A stretch of DNA of 64,000 nt from an uncultured Mailhella sp. Its GTDB lineage: Bacteria > Desulfobacterota > Desulfovibrionia > Desulfovibrionales > Desulfovibrionaceae. Location of the stretch: contig NZ_CALUWY010000004.1 in the NCBI RefSeq assembly GCF_944324615.1, positions 1 through 64,000 on the forward strand. Direction: 5' to 3'. The notes beneath the pieces are model-generated. The model had not been told where the DNA came from and did no database searches. It saw only the letters and a program-made list of their open reading frames with translations. Every line of letters begins with the position of its first letter. Position 1 is the first letter of the stretch. Both the position numbers and the translations under genes were made by a program. Positions 37,270 to 45,837 of the stretch are shown in pieces.

Positions 37270-38802
37270 TTACATTTCCACGGCTTCAAACACGGCCACG
37301 ATGCTGTTTTTCGAGCGAAGTTCCAGCATGGAGCCGTTGATGTTCCATTCGTTCACTCTGGCGAACATGGCATGGATGGCGCGGGCCTGTTCCTCCCCCT
37401 GGGGGCAGAGGCGCAGGGTGGAGCCTCCGTTGGAGAAGCTCATGCCCTGATCCTTTCTTTTCCATTCCATGAAGAAGTTGTTGCAGCCGTCGGAGCCGCT
37501 GGCCTGTCCGTTGTCGCGCAGGATAAGGTGGGGTTCGGGCTGATCGGGGAACTGTTCCACGGCCTTTCCGTCGATTTTACGCATGCGCCAGTATGTTCCG
37601 AGAAGAGGGGCGGAAGCGTAGTTTTCCGTGGAACATACGCCGCCTTTCTTGACGAGGAACACGTTGGAGGCTTCCAGCGCGCCTTCCTGAATGCGGCCTT
37701 CCAGTACCACGGAGGCGTTGCCGTTCTCCTGCATGATGTGGCTGAGCTGGCTGTACCCCTTGCCGGAAGGCAGAATGGGGATGTCTCTCTGGGAATTGCA
37801 TTCGGAGAACACGGGCCTGCCGCCCTGATTTCTGATTTCCCCTTCAATGAGAAAGCCCCTGGAGGGCCAGGGAAGATCCGCGGGCTGAAGCTGCACCCTC
37901 TGGGAGGAGAGACCGCTCAGAAGAAGTCCGCCCCCGGCCTCGCGCGTGGCGGTCACGGGCTTGAGCGCCCCCCGCGTGATTTCTATGGTGCGGTTCCTGT
38001 CCTTTTCCATCCAGGTGCCCATGTACTGATTACGGTCGCCGTCCTGGGTGAGCAGGGCGAGGCCCCCTTTTTCCAGATAAAGGTGTACGGTGCTTTCCTT
38101 GCCGGAAACGTGCAGCGTGCCCTTGTAGCTGACCGGCGCTTCCAGCGGCGGAAGCTGATTTTCGCCCGGCATGGTGCGGTAGAGCAGAACGCGGGGTTCA
38201 CCGGAAGACGTGATGTTTTCATCGGTCTGCGTGGCAAAGAGCGTTTCCCCGCTGCAGAGCACGGCGGCGGCAAGGCGCAGACTGGCTGGCGTGGTCTGTT
38301 CCAGATAATAGACGCAGAAGCCGATTTCTCCGCTCCCTGAGGCGGGCATGATGGATACGGCCACGGGCGTTGAGGAGTGCTGGGGGTAGAGCTGAACGTG
38401 CACCACCACCTGCGGGGGCAGGGCCATGCGTTCGCGGTAGAAGAGGGTACCCTTCAGTCTGCCCACTCTGGCGCGGCTTTTTTTCCACGTCACGGTCGTG
38501 CCGTCGGCATCGGTGAAGGTCAGGTTCCCTGCGCGGGATTCCTTGAGAACAAGCTTCTTTTCAAGAACTTCCCCGCCGGGGGAATCCATGGAGGCGAGGG
38601 TGAGCACGCCGTTTTCCAGCTTCCAGCTCACGCCGGACATGGCCGTCTGGCCGGGAAGGCCGAGGGTGCCGTCCTCATCGAGAAAATAGAGGTGTTCCTG
38701 CTCATCCACCCATGCGCCGCTGAGGTCGCGTGTGGTGCCCGAAGTGGCGACGCATGCGGCGAGAAGAAGCGAACAGAAAAGAAAAAGCAGAGATTTTCGC
38801 AT
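37270..38802 (-). CDS. YbaY/NlpE/META-type multi-domain lipoprotein
   Basis: This 510-residue exported protein has a lipobox LLAAC (Cys17). Residues 110-210 resemble YbaY (GTLFYRERMALPPQ-VVHVQL). About 225-290 resembles NlpE/META-like beta-barrel repeats (YKGTLHVSGKESTVHLYLEKGG). About 390-505 is a META/HslJ domain (LLGTYWRMRKIDG, GSDGCNNFFMEW, GSTLRLC). These domains belong to envelope-stress or copper-response lipoproteins. It lies 12 bases after rimO and follows AAGGAA, so it is probably cotranscribed. The role is inferred from domains only. Confidence 0.75.
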   Translation of the reverse strand: MRKSLLFLFCSLLLAACVATSGTTRDLSGAWVDEQEHLYFLDEDGTLGLPGQTAMSGVSWKLENGVLTLASMDSPGGEVLEKKLVLKESRAGNLTFTDADGTTVTWKKSRARVGRLKGTLFYRERMALPPQVVVHVQLYPQHSSTPVAVSIMPASGSGEIGFCVYYLEQTTPASLRLAAAVLCSGETLFATQTDENITSSGEPRVLLYRTMPGENQLPPLEAPVSYKGTLHVSGKESTVHLYLEKGGLALLTQDGDRNQYMGTWMEKDRNRTIEITRGALKPVTATREAGGGLLLSGLSSQRVQLQPADLPWPSRGFLIEGEIRNQGGRPVFSECNSQRDIPILPSGKGYSQLSHIMQENGNASVVLEGRIQEGALEASNVFLVKKGGVCSTENYASAPLLGTYWRMRKIDGKAVEQFPDQPEPHLILRDNGQASGSDGCNNFFMEWKRKDQGMSFSNGGSTLRLCPQGEEQARAIHAMFARVNEWNINGSMLELRSKNSIVAVFEAVEM

Positions 38803-38814
38803 AAAGTTTCCTTG

Positions 38815-40101
38815 TCAGGCCAGGGCGATGAGATCGTACTCCCTGGTTTCCAGGATGTCGGCTTCCACCATGGCGCCCCGTTCCACACCCGGGCCGCTGA
38901 CATAGGTCAGGCCGTCCACATCCGGGGCCTGGAACCATGTGCGGCCGGTGTAGAGGCCGGGCCATTCGTCGGAGCTTTCATCGACCAGCACTTCCATGCG
39001 CTGTCCGGCGTAGGAGGAAAGAATATCTTCGCTGATGGAGCTCTGCAGTTCCATGAGCGCATCCTTGCGGCTTTCCTTGACGTCGTCGTCGATCTGATCC
39101 GGCATGGAGGCGGCTTCCGTTCCTTCTTCAGGCTGGAAGGCGAACACCCCCATGTGGTGGAAGCGGTTCTTTTCCACAAAATCCATGAGCGTGCGGAAAT
39201 GTTCGTCGCTTTCTCCGGGGAAGCCCACCATCATGGTGGTGCGCAGGGCCGCTTCGGGGAACACGTCGCGTATGCGGTCCACCGCTTCCTGCGGGTTGCC
39301 GGAGAAGGGTCGTCCCATGCGCCTGAGCACGTCCGGGTGGGCGTGCTGCAGCGGCATGTCGAAATAGGGGACAAAGGGTTCGCCCGCCTCCTTCAGAAAG
39401 CGCAGAAGGTCGCGGGTGAGCCCGGCCGGGTACAGGTAGAGCAGGCGCAGGCGCCGGAGTCCGTCCAGGGAAAGGAGCTTTTCCAGCAGAAAACGCGGGT
39501 CCTTGCCGAAGTCCGTGCCGTAGGCCGTCACGTCCTGGGCCACAAGGATGAGTTCCTTCACCCCGTCCGCCACCAGGGCGGAAGCCTCCGTGACGAGCTT
39601 GTCCGCCTCTTCGGAGGCGTACTTGCCGCGTATGGAGGGGATGGCGCAGAAGGAGCAGTTGTGGCGGCACCCTTCGCCTATTTTCAGCCAGGCGTAGGAG
39701 GGGCCGGTGCTGAGCAGGCGGCCGGGAGCGGGAGCGTTCAGCCCGAGGGCATGGGAAAGCTGCGCCGCCCAGGTGTCGATATCGTCGGTGTGCAGCCACA
39801 GATCCACTTCCGGCAGTTCCGCCGTAAGGTCGGCAATGCCGTAACGTCCGGGCAGGCATCCCGCCACGGCAAGGAAGGGTCTTTTTCCCCGGGGAAGGGA
39901 ACCTATGTCTTCTATCATCTCCACGACGGCCTGCACGGATTCCTGCACGGCGGGAGCGATGAAGGCACAGGTATTGATGAACACAAGGTCGGCCTGTTCG
40001 GGCAGATTCACGGTAACGACGGGCCCGAGGGAACCCAGCAGCCGTTCGGTATCGACGCGGGTCTTGGGGCAGCCAAGGCTTTGGGAATAGATACGGAGCA
40101 T
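38815..40101 (-). CDS. rimO: Ribosomal protein uS12 methylthiotransferase
   Basis: This 428-residue radical-SAM enzyme thiomethylates an aspartate of ribosomal protein S12. The N-terminal UPF0004 cluster cysteines include those of SLGCPKTRVDTE, NTCAFI and GCLPGRYG. The radical-SAM CxxxCxxC is in GEGCRHNCSFCAIPSIRG, and a C-terminal TRAM-like part follows. GAAGG precedes the ATG. It is divergent from rdgB, and the lipoprotein gene follows it. Confidence 0.94.
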   Translation of the reverse strand: MLRIYSQSLGCPKTRVDTERLLGSLGPVVTVNLPEQADLVFINTCAFIAPAVQESVQAVVEMIEDIGSLPRGKRPFLAVAGCLPGRYGIADLTAELPEVDLWLHTDDIDTWAAQLSHALGLNAPAPGRLLSTGPSYAWLKIGEGCRHNCSFCAIPSIRGKYASEEADKLVTEASALVADGVKELILVAQDVTAYGTDFGKDPRFLLEKLLSLDGLRRLRLLYLYPAGLTRDLLRFLKEAGEPFVPYFDMPLQHAHPDVLRRMGRPFSGNPQEAVDRIRDVFPEAALRTTMMVGFPGESDEHFRTLMDFVEKNRFHHMGVFAFQPEEGTEAASMPDQIDDDVKESRKDALMELQSSISEDILSSYAGQRMEVLVDESSDEWPGLYTGRTWFQAPDVDGLTYVSGPGVERGAMVEADILETREYDLIALA

Positions 40102-40192
40102 ACTACCTTCGGAACAGGCCTGGACTTGTCAACAGGACTGGCCTGCGATATCCCTTTCTGCCATGAAAACCGCCTTTCGGCAAGGAGACCCC

Positions 40193-40825
40193 ATGGAAGC
40201 TTCCCGAACGCTCATACTCGCCACCCATAATCAGGGCAAGGTCAAGGAACTGCGCGAACCTCTGGCCCGTTTCGGCTTCCATGTGGAAAGCCTGCCGGAA
40301 GATTTCCCCGATATTGCGGAAACCGGCACCACCTTTGAGGAAAACGCCCTCATCAAGGCCCGTGCCGTGGCCGAAAGGCTGCATCTGCCCGCCGTGGCCG
40401 ACGATTCCGGCCTGGAGGTGGATGCGCTGGGCGGCGCGCCGGGCGTGTACTCCGCCCGCTACAGCCGGGACTGGCCTCTTCTGGAAGGAGAGAGCACGGA
40501 TGCGCGCAACAACAGAAAGCTCCTTGCCTCGCTGGAAGGCGTACCGGAAGAGAAGCGTACCGCGCGTTTTCGCTGCTGTATGGCCCTGGTCTATCCTTCT
40601 TCCCTGAAGGATGCTCCGGCCGACCTTGTGGCGACAGGCGCGTGGGAAGGGCGCATTGCCTGCGCGCCTTCCGGGGAGAACGGCTTCGGCTACGATCCGC
40701 TTTTCTTTGATCCTGAACTCGGGCGCACGGCGGCGGAGCTTTCCCGCGAGGAGAAGATGGCCCGCAGTCACCGGGGCAGGGCGCTTGCGCGTCTTCTTGA
40801 AGAGCTGGAAAAGCGCCGGGGCTGA
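40193..40825 (+). CDS. rdgB: Non-canonical purine NTP pyrophosphatase (ITPase)
   Basis: This 210-residue HAM1/RdgB enzyme hydrolyses ITP, dITP and XTP to monophosphates, keeping damaged purines out of nucleic acids. Signatures are LATHNQGKVKEL, FEENALIKA, ADDSGLEVDALGGAPGVYSARY and the C-terminal SHRGRALA. ATG at 40193 follows AAGGAGA with five-base spacing; the alternative at 40163 has no good ribosome site. Terminator follows. Confidence 0.95.
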   Translation: MEASRTLILATHNQGKVKELREPLARFGFHVESLPEDFPDIAETGTTFEENALIKARAVAERLHLPAVADDSGLEVDALGGAPGVYSARYSRDWPLLEGESTDARNNRKLLASLEGVPEEKRTARFRCCMALVYPSSLKDAPADLVATGAWEGRIACAPSGENGFGYDPLFFDPELGRTAAELSREEKMARSHRGRALARLLEELEKRRG

Positions 40826-40848
40826 CAGGCCCGCATGTTTTTCCGTAC

Positions 40849-40878
40849 AAAAGCCCGTCGCATTGCGGCGGGCTTTTC
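40849..40878. terminator. Bidirectional terminator between rdgB and the Crp/Fnr gene
   Basis: AAAAGCCCG...CGGGCTTTT stem with an inner CGC/GCG, flanked by A-run and T-run, between convergent genes. Confidence 0.85.
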
Positions 40879-40916
40879 CTGTCTTTTCTGCAGAAGTCGC
40901 GGCCTCAAGGATGGGC

Positions 40917-41627
40917 TCAGTCGGCGCGGCACAGGGCGCGCAGGGCCTCCTTGTCCAGTATTTCCAGCCTGGTGCGGGTAAATTCGCCGAGAATGCCCCG
41001 CTCCCGCAGGTCGTGGAGTATGCGGCATACCGTGCTTCGGTGCAGCCCGAGGGCCAGAGCAAGGTCGGACTGGGAGAATTTCGGCCGGAGGTGCAGGGAG
41101 GCGTCTTCCTGAAGGCGGAAGAGGTAACGGCAGACCAGGTGTTCCGGGGAAAGTCCCACACTTTCCTCTATCTGTCCGAAGAAGGCGCCGGCCTTCAGAA
41201 TGAGCGACTGCACAAGGTTCATCATGAGCTCGGGATGACTCAGGGTGAAGTTGCGGTCTTCCAGAAGATGCTTGGGGAAGAGGTAGACTTCGCAGTTTTC
41301 CATGGCCAGAAACGAGGCCGTGCTGAGGGGGGCGACGTGCATGCAGCTCAGTTCGCTGAAGATGCAGCCCGCCCCGATATGCAGGAAGATGCGTTCACTG
41401 CCGTTTTCCCCCAGGGAGGAGAGGCGTATCAGGCCCTTGTCGAGAAAGGCGAAGCGGTCGTTGCCGGGGGATTCCGTCCAGCGGCGGCCTCTGTCCAGCA
41501 GAAGGCGTTCTCCCATGGGGAGCACGCTGCGCCACACGCTGTTCTGCTCAAGCATGGAAATGACGTTGTTTTCCTTCCATACGCTGCCGGTGCCGGACGG
41601 CGTGCGGGTATTGCCTGAACGTTCCAT
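40917..41627 (-). CDS. Crp/Fnr-family transcription regulator
   Basis: This 236-residue protein has an N-terminal cNMP-binding-like beta barrel (FLDKGLIRLSSLGENG, GCIFSELS) and a C-terminal winged HTH (FSQSDLALALGLHRSTVCRILHDL). It lacks the Fnr cysteine set for a 4Fe-4S cluster, so it is unlikely to be an oxygen sensor of that kind; the ligand is unknown. ATG at 41627 follows CAGGACA. It lies downstream of the DASS gene on the same strand, separated by a terminator, and near the divergent arylsulfotransferase. Regulation of those genes is plausible. Confidence 0.88.
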   Translation of the reverse strand: MERSGNTRTPSGTGSVWKENNVISMLEQNSVWRSVLPMGERLLLDRGRRWTESPGNDRFAFLDKGLIRLSSLGENGSERIFLHIGAGCIFSELSCMHVAPLSTASFLAMENCEVYLFPKHLLEDRNFTLSHPELMMNLVQSLILKAGAFFGQIEESVGLSPEHLVCRYLFRLQEDASLHLRPKFSQSDLALALGLHRSTVCRILHDLRERGILGEFTRTRLEILDKEALRALCRAD

Positions 41628-41689
41628 GGTCTGTCCTGCCGGAAAAAGGTGCGAGAGGCATCCATGGTATTCCCGAAAGGGGCGTAAAA

Positions 41690-41722
41690 CAAGAGCCGCT
41701 CCTGCCTTGGCGGGAGCGGCTC
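41690..41722 (-). terminator. Terminator of the second DASS transporter gene
   Basis: AGCCGCTCC/GGAGCGGCT stem around 41694-41721, read leftwards followed by TCTTGTTTT. Confidence 0.75.
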
Positions 41723-41738
41723 CTGCGGGGAAGGCCCG

Positions 41739-43142
41739 TTATATGCCCATCATGGGCCAGATGACGGCTGCCGTAACGAGCACGGCCAGAGAGACGAGGA
41801 ACATGCGTATGGTCATGAGCACCAGCACATAGCGGATGCGCACATAGCCTGTGGCGAACATGATGAGGGCGGGAGCGAGTTCATAGGGCAGGAAGAACTG
41901 ATCCAGTCCGTAGAGGAAGCTGTAGAGCACGGGCTTGATGGGCATGCCGAGGCTCGTGGCTATTTCCGCCATGGGGATGCTGAGGCTTGTGGCTGCGGCC
42001 ACAGGCGTGAGCACCAGGTTGGAGAGCACGCCCACCCAGTAGGCGAAGAACGAGGCCAGAGGCAGATTCTGGATTTCCCGGAGAATGGGCATGAGCTGTT
42101 CCGAAAGCCATGCGGGGATGCCGAGGCTGCCCGCGATGATGCCTATGGCCATGCAGCCCGCGATGAAGAAGAGGATGGAGAACTGCACTTTTTCGATGTC
42201 TTCGCCGTTGAGCAGTCGGAACAGCGGCGTGAAGCCCAGCAGCACGATGGCGCAGAACACATAATAGCCGGGAATGTGGTGCAGCGGTTCGGAAACGAAG
42301 CCTATGAGCGCGGCCACAGTGAGCAGGAGCGTCTTTTTCTCGTCGCGGCTCATGGTGCCGAGCTTGTGCAGTTCCTCCGCGGCCACGGCGCGGCAGCTGG
42401 CAATGTGCACGGCAAGTTCCCGGCTGCCGAACACATGGAGGATGCCGTAGGCCGCCAGCGCATGAAGGGCCTGGAAGCCCATGTTCTCAAAGGCGAAGCT
42501 GAGCCAGGTGAAGGGCACGCCCATGTCCTTGACCATGAGCAGGCCGATGATGCCCGTGTTGTTGGGCAGATACATGGCCGAGGGGATGGCCGCGCCGAAG
42601 AAGGCCGCGAGAATGATGGTGGCGGAGGAGCGGGAGTTCTTGTCCAGTCTGAGGCTGGAGCACATGCCCTGGGCTATGGTCATGAAAATGATCATGACGG
42701 TGATGACGTCGGGAATGATGGCGGCAAGCACGAGCCCGGCCAGAAGAAAGGCCGCATACAGCCTCACGGGAGTGGTGCCTATTCTGGTGAGCAGCACCAG
42801 GGCGATGCGGTTTGCAAGGTTGCACTTGTCCATAAGCACGCCGAGCAGCATACCGCACATGCTGAGCCACGGAATGGGCGCCGTCCAGCCCACGAAGGCC
42901 ATTTCCGGCGAGGCCACGCCCGTGATGATGTAATACATGAGCAGCAGAACGACGGTGGCGAAGTTCGGCAGCAGGCTGGTGGCGAACATGGCGATGGCGA
43001 GAATGGTGCCGAACCAGTACATGTTCACCTGCGGCCTGGCAGGATCGTACAGCAGGAAGGTGGCCAGAGCTGCGACGCCGAAGCAGATGAGCCAGCTCAG
43101 CAGCTTGTTTCCCTTTAAAGAGGTGACGGAGACGGAAGGCAT
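41739..43142 (-). CDS. DASS/SLC13-like anion transporter (second copy)
   Basis: This 467-residue protein has about 11-12 membrane segments and the loop-rich pattern of the DASS/IT superfamily (SNLVLTPVAAATSLSIPMAE near the C-terminus; IPSAMYLPNNTGIIG mid-way). It is not closely alike to the GRE-operon DASS by eye. Substrate unknown; an organic anion or sulfate ester is plausible because an arylsulfotransferase gene diverges from it. ATG at 43142 follows AAGGAG. Confidence 0.8.
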   Translation of the reverse strand: MPSVSVTSLKGNKLLSWLICFGVAALATFLLYDPARPQVNMYWFGTILAIAMFATSLLPNFATVVLLLMYYIITGVASPEMAFVGWTAPIPWLSMCGMLLGVLMDKCNLANRIALVLLTRIGTTPVRLYAAFLLAGLVLAAIIPDVITVMIIFMTIAQGMCSSLRLDKNSRSSATIILAAFFGAAIPSAMYLPNNTGIIGLLMVKDMGVPFTWLSFAFENMGFQALHALAAYGILHVFGSRELAVHIASCRAVAAEELHKLGTMSRDEKKTLLLTVAALIGFVSEPLHHIPGYYVFCAIVLLGFTPLFRLLNGEDIEKVQFSILFFIAGCMAIGIIAGSLGIPAWLSEQLMPILREIQNLPLASFFAYWVGVLSNLVLTPVAAATSLSIPMAEIATSLGMPIKPVLYSFLYGLDQFFLPYELAPALIMFATGYVRIRYVLVLMTIRMFLVSLAVLVTAAVIWPMMGI

Positions 43143-43719
43143 GGGTGCTCCTTGAATTATTTGAGGTGACGGTGCGCTGAATCCTCAGCCAGTGTTTCCT
43201 TTCTCAAACTGCCGGGAATGATAAACGCGCTTTTTTCTTTCGCGCTGTCCTTTTAAAGACATTTTTTACAAGCGATGCGAAAAAATTCCCCTGCGCGCGG
43301 AATATACGGCACAAGGCGTCGCATTCCGGCAGAAAAAAGCGCGGAACAGGGGGCGTACAGGGGACGGTACGATCCTTTTTGGGGGAGGCACAGGTTCAGA
43401 AACGGCCGTAAAAATAGCGGAGAAAACTGCGAATATTCACCAAAAAAATATATAAAATCACCAGAATAATGAAAAATCAGCGGAAAGGAAAGAAAAAAGC
43501 GATATTGTCGCATGGGAGACATAAAAAAAAGGGCAGGCTGGTATGCTTTAACTATGGGAAGAAAGGAACAAATCCGGCGTTTCCGGCGGAGCTTTCCGGC
43601 CGCGCTCCGAAGGGTGTTCCTCTTCCCGGGCGTGAGGCCCTGTTTTACGTCCGCAGGCCCTGAGCCGTTTTTTCATGCAACTTTTCCCGCGCTCCCTCGG
43701 AGCATACAGGAGGCAAACC
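43143..43719. other. Divergent regulatory gap, AT-rich
   Basis: 577 bases without a supported gene lie between the DASS and arylsulfotransferase starts. It has A-tract-rich DNA at 43430-43535 and a dyad ATTCC-N9-GGAAT (43285-43303). A 64-codon frame at 43469 has no ribosome site. It must hold both promoters; a Crp/Fnr-type operator could not be identified with confidence. Confidence 0.5.
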
Positions 43720-45168
43720 ATGGGTTATCCTACCATTTATCCTACCGGCGTCACCGTGTACAAGCCTGAGAAGGCATGGAGCGGCTATACCGTGTTTCCT
43801 CTGGAAAACGACGGCTCTCTGCTCATCGACATGAACGGCAACGAGATCCGCAAGTGGAAGAATCTGCACGGTTTTCCCGTGAAGCTCTTCCCGGGCGGGC
43901 GTCTTGTGGCCAGTTCCGGCATGCGCAACCCCAAGTACGGTCTTCAGGATCAGCGCGACCTCATCCAGGTGGATTTCGACGGTCATATCGAATGGCAGTG
44001 GAATCAGGCCGAGTTCATCACCGACCCGGGGGAGGAACCCCAGTGGATGGCCCGTCAGCATCATGACTTTCAGCGTGAGGGCAATCCCGTGGGCTACTAT
44101 GTGCCCGGCATGGAACCGCGCATCGACGGCGGCAACACCCTTGTGCTGGCCCACAAGGACGAACATGTCCCCTTCATTTCCGACAAGCTCCTTCTGGACG
44201 ACGTGGTGTACGAGGTGAACTGGGAAGGGGACATCATCTGGGAATGGCACTGCAGCGAGCATGTGGAGGAAATGGGCTTTTCCGAAGAGGCGCGCAACGC
44301 CATGTGCCGCAACCCCAACTACCGCGGCGGCAGTCTGGTGGAGGATTCTCCGGCCATAGGCGACTGGATGCACATCAACTCCATGTCCGTGCTCGGCCCC
44401 AACCGCTGGTATGATGCCGGCGATGAGCGTTTCCACCCCGACAACATCATCATGGACGGTCGCGAGACCAACATCATCTTCATCATCAGCAAGGAAACGG
44501 GAAAGATCGTCTGGAAGGTCGGCCCCGACTACAATGCCACGCCGGAATTGAAGAAGCTCGGCTGGATCATCGGTCAGCATCATGCGCACATGATTCCCCG
44601 CGGCCTGCCCGGGGAAGGCAACATTCTCGTGTTCGACAACGGCGGCTGGGCCGGATACGGCGCGCCGAACCCCGGTGCGAAGGACGGCACCAAGTCGGCG
44701 CTGCGCGACTATTCGCGCGTGCTGGAATTCAACCCCGTGACGCTGGAAATCGTGTGGCAGTACACGCCCCACGAAGCCGGTTTCGTGGTTCCCCTGGACG
44801 CCTGCCGCTTCTACAGCCCCTTCATCAGCTCCGCCCAGCGCCTGCCCAACGGCAACACGCTCATCACCGAAGGTTCGGACGGCAGAGTGTTTGAAGTCAC
44901 GCGCGAGCATGAAATCGTGTGGGAATACATCTGCCCCTACCGCACGGCGGAAAACGGCAAAATGAACTTCGTGTATCGCGCCTACCGCGCTCCCTATGAA
45001 TGGGTGCCTCAGCTGGAAAAGCCCGTGGAAACGCCTGTTCTTCCCCTGGACAACGCATCCTTCCGCGTGCCCGGAGCCGCGCCTCTGGGCATAAGGGAAA
45101 CCGTGGTCATCGAAGGCGCCATCGACGGTTTCGCCAATGCCGGAACCTGCGTGGCCGCCACGGAATAG
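43720..45168 (+). CDS. Arylsulfotransferase (ASST-like beta-propeller)
   Basis: This 482-residue protein is of the arylsulfate sulfotransferase type. It has repeated propeller blades with the motif W-G-I-W-W (WEGDIIWEWHCSEH, ETGKIVWKVG, HEIVWEYICPY). The histidine-rich GQHHAHMIPRG is where the sulfated active-site His of this family is expected. These enzymes move sulfate groups between phenolic esters without PAPS. No signal peptide is seen, unlike periplasmic AssT of enterobacteria. The start at 43720 follows a strong AGGAGGC. It is monocistronic with two hairpins after it. Confidence 0.82.
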   Translation: MGYPTIYPTGVTVYKPEKAWSGYTVFPLENDGSLLIDMNGNEIRKWKNLHGFPVKLFPGGRLVASSGMRNPKYGLQDQRDLIQVDFDGHIEWQWNQAEFITDPGEEPQWMARQHHDFQREGNPVGYYVPGMEPRIDGGNTLVLAHKDEHVPFISDKLLLDDVVYEVNWEGDIIWEWHCSEHVEEMGFSEEARNAMCRNPNYRGGSLVEDSPAIGDWMHINSMSVLGPNRWYDAGDERFHPDNIIMDGRETNIIFIISKETGKIVWKVGPDYNATPELKKLGWIIGQHHAHMIPRGLPGEGNILVFDNGGWAGYGAPNPGAKDGTKSALRDYSRVLEFNPVTLEIVWQYTPHEAGFVVPLDACRFYSPFISSAQRLPNGNTLITEGSDGRVFEVTREHEIVWEYICPYRTAENGKMNFVYRAYRAPYEWVPQLEKPVETPVLPLDNASFRVPGAAPLGIRETVVIEGAIDGFANAGTCVAATE

Positions 45169-45190
45169 TTTGCCTCCTTCCCCCTGCCTG

Positions 45191-45254
45191 CCGGGCCGCT
45201 TTTGCGGCCCGGACGAAGAAAGCCCCTCTCCTGTCTTCAGAAGAGGGGCCTTTT
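45191..45254. terminator. Tandem terminators between assT-like gene and mgsA
   Basis: First stem CCGGGCCGC/GCGGCCCGG (45191-45199 with 45204-45212). Second stem GCCCCTCT/AGAGGGGC (45222-45229 with 45242-45249), followed by TTTT. They serve convergent genes. Confidence 0.8.
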
Positions 45255-45272
45255 CGTTTCCGGAGGCGGAGC

Positions 45273-45713
45273 TTACTTGTTCTTCACGGGGAAATGGATG
45301 TGGGGCGTGTAGGTGTAGCTTTCGCTGAACAGCGGGGAAGTGATGATGAAATCGGCCGTGGCGCGGTTGTTGGCGATGGGGATGTCGTACACCTGGGCGA
45401 TGCGCAGCAGGGCCTTCACGTCCGGGTCATGGGGCTGGGCGGTGAGCGGATCGGAGAAGAAGACGATGATGTCGATATGGCCTTCCGCCACCTGCGCGCC
45501 TATCTGCTGATCGCCGCCCAGGGGGCCGCTGAGGTAGGGCGTGACGGGCAGGCTCGTGCGTTCGTTGATGAGGCGCGCCGTGGTGCCGGTGCCGCAGAGA
45601 AAATGGCGGGAGAGAATCTGGCTGTGGTCCGCGCACCATTCTATGAGGCTTTCCTTCATATTGTCGTGGGCGATAAGGGCGATGTGCTTGGTGGCGCTCA
45701 TGGTCTTTTCCAT
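45273..45713 (-). CDS. mgsA: Methylglyoxal synthase
   Basis: This 146-residue enzyme converts dihydroxyacetone phosphate to methylglyoxal plus phosphate, an overflow bypass of lower glycolysis. Motifs are CGTGTTARLI, SGPLGGDQQIGA (catalytic loop with Asp) and FFSDPLTAQPHDPDVKALLR. The start at 45713 follows GAGGAA; four codons further upstream there is a GTG without support. It is convergent with the arylsulfotransferase. Confidence 0.93.
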   Translation of the reverse strand: MEKTMSATKHIALIAHDNMKESLIEWCADHSQILSRHFLCGTGTTARLINERTSLPVTPYLSGPLGGDQQIGAQVAEGHIDIIVFFSDPLTAQPHDPDVKALLRIAQVYDIPIANNRATADFIITSPLFSESYTYTPHIHFPVKNK

Positions 45714-45837
45714 GCTTTTCCTCACTTTGTTGTCCGGCCGGACCTTCCGGCTCGCGTTATGTTCTTTTCTGCATTGCGGCCAGCATAGGCAGATTGTGTG
45801 AACCCTTCATGAAGGCAAACATGTTTCCTTACGCTTT

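Noticed and set aside
43469-43663. 64-codon frame in the DASS-arylsulfotransferase gap
   Set aside because: No ribosome site, no recognisable fold, Lys-rich translation of A-tract DNA.
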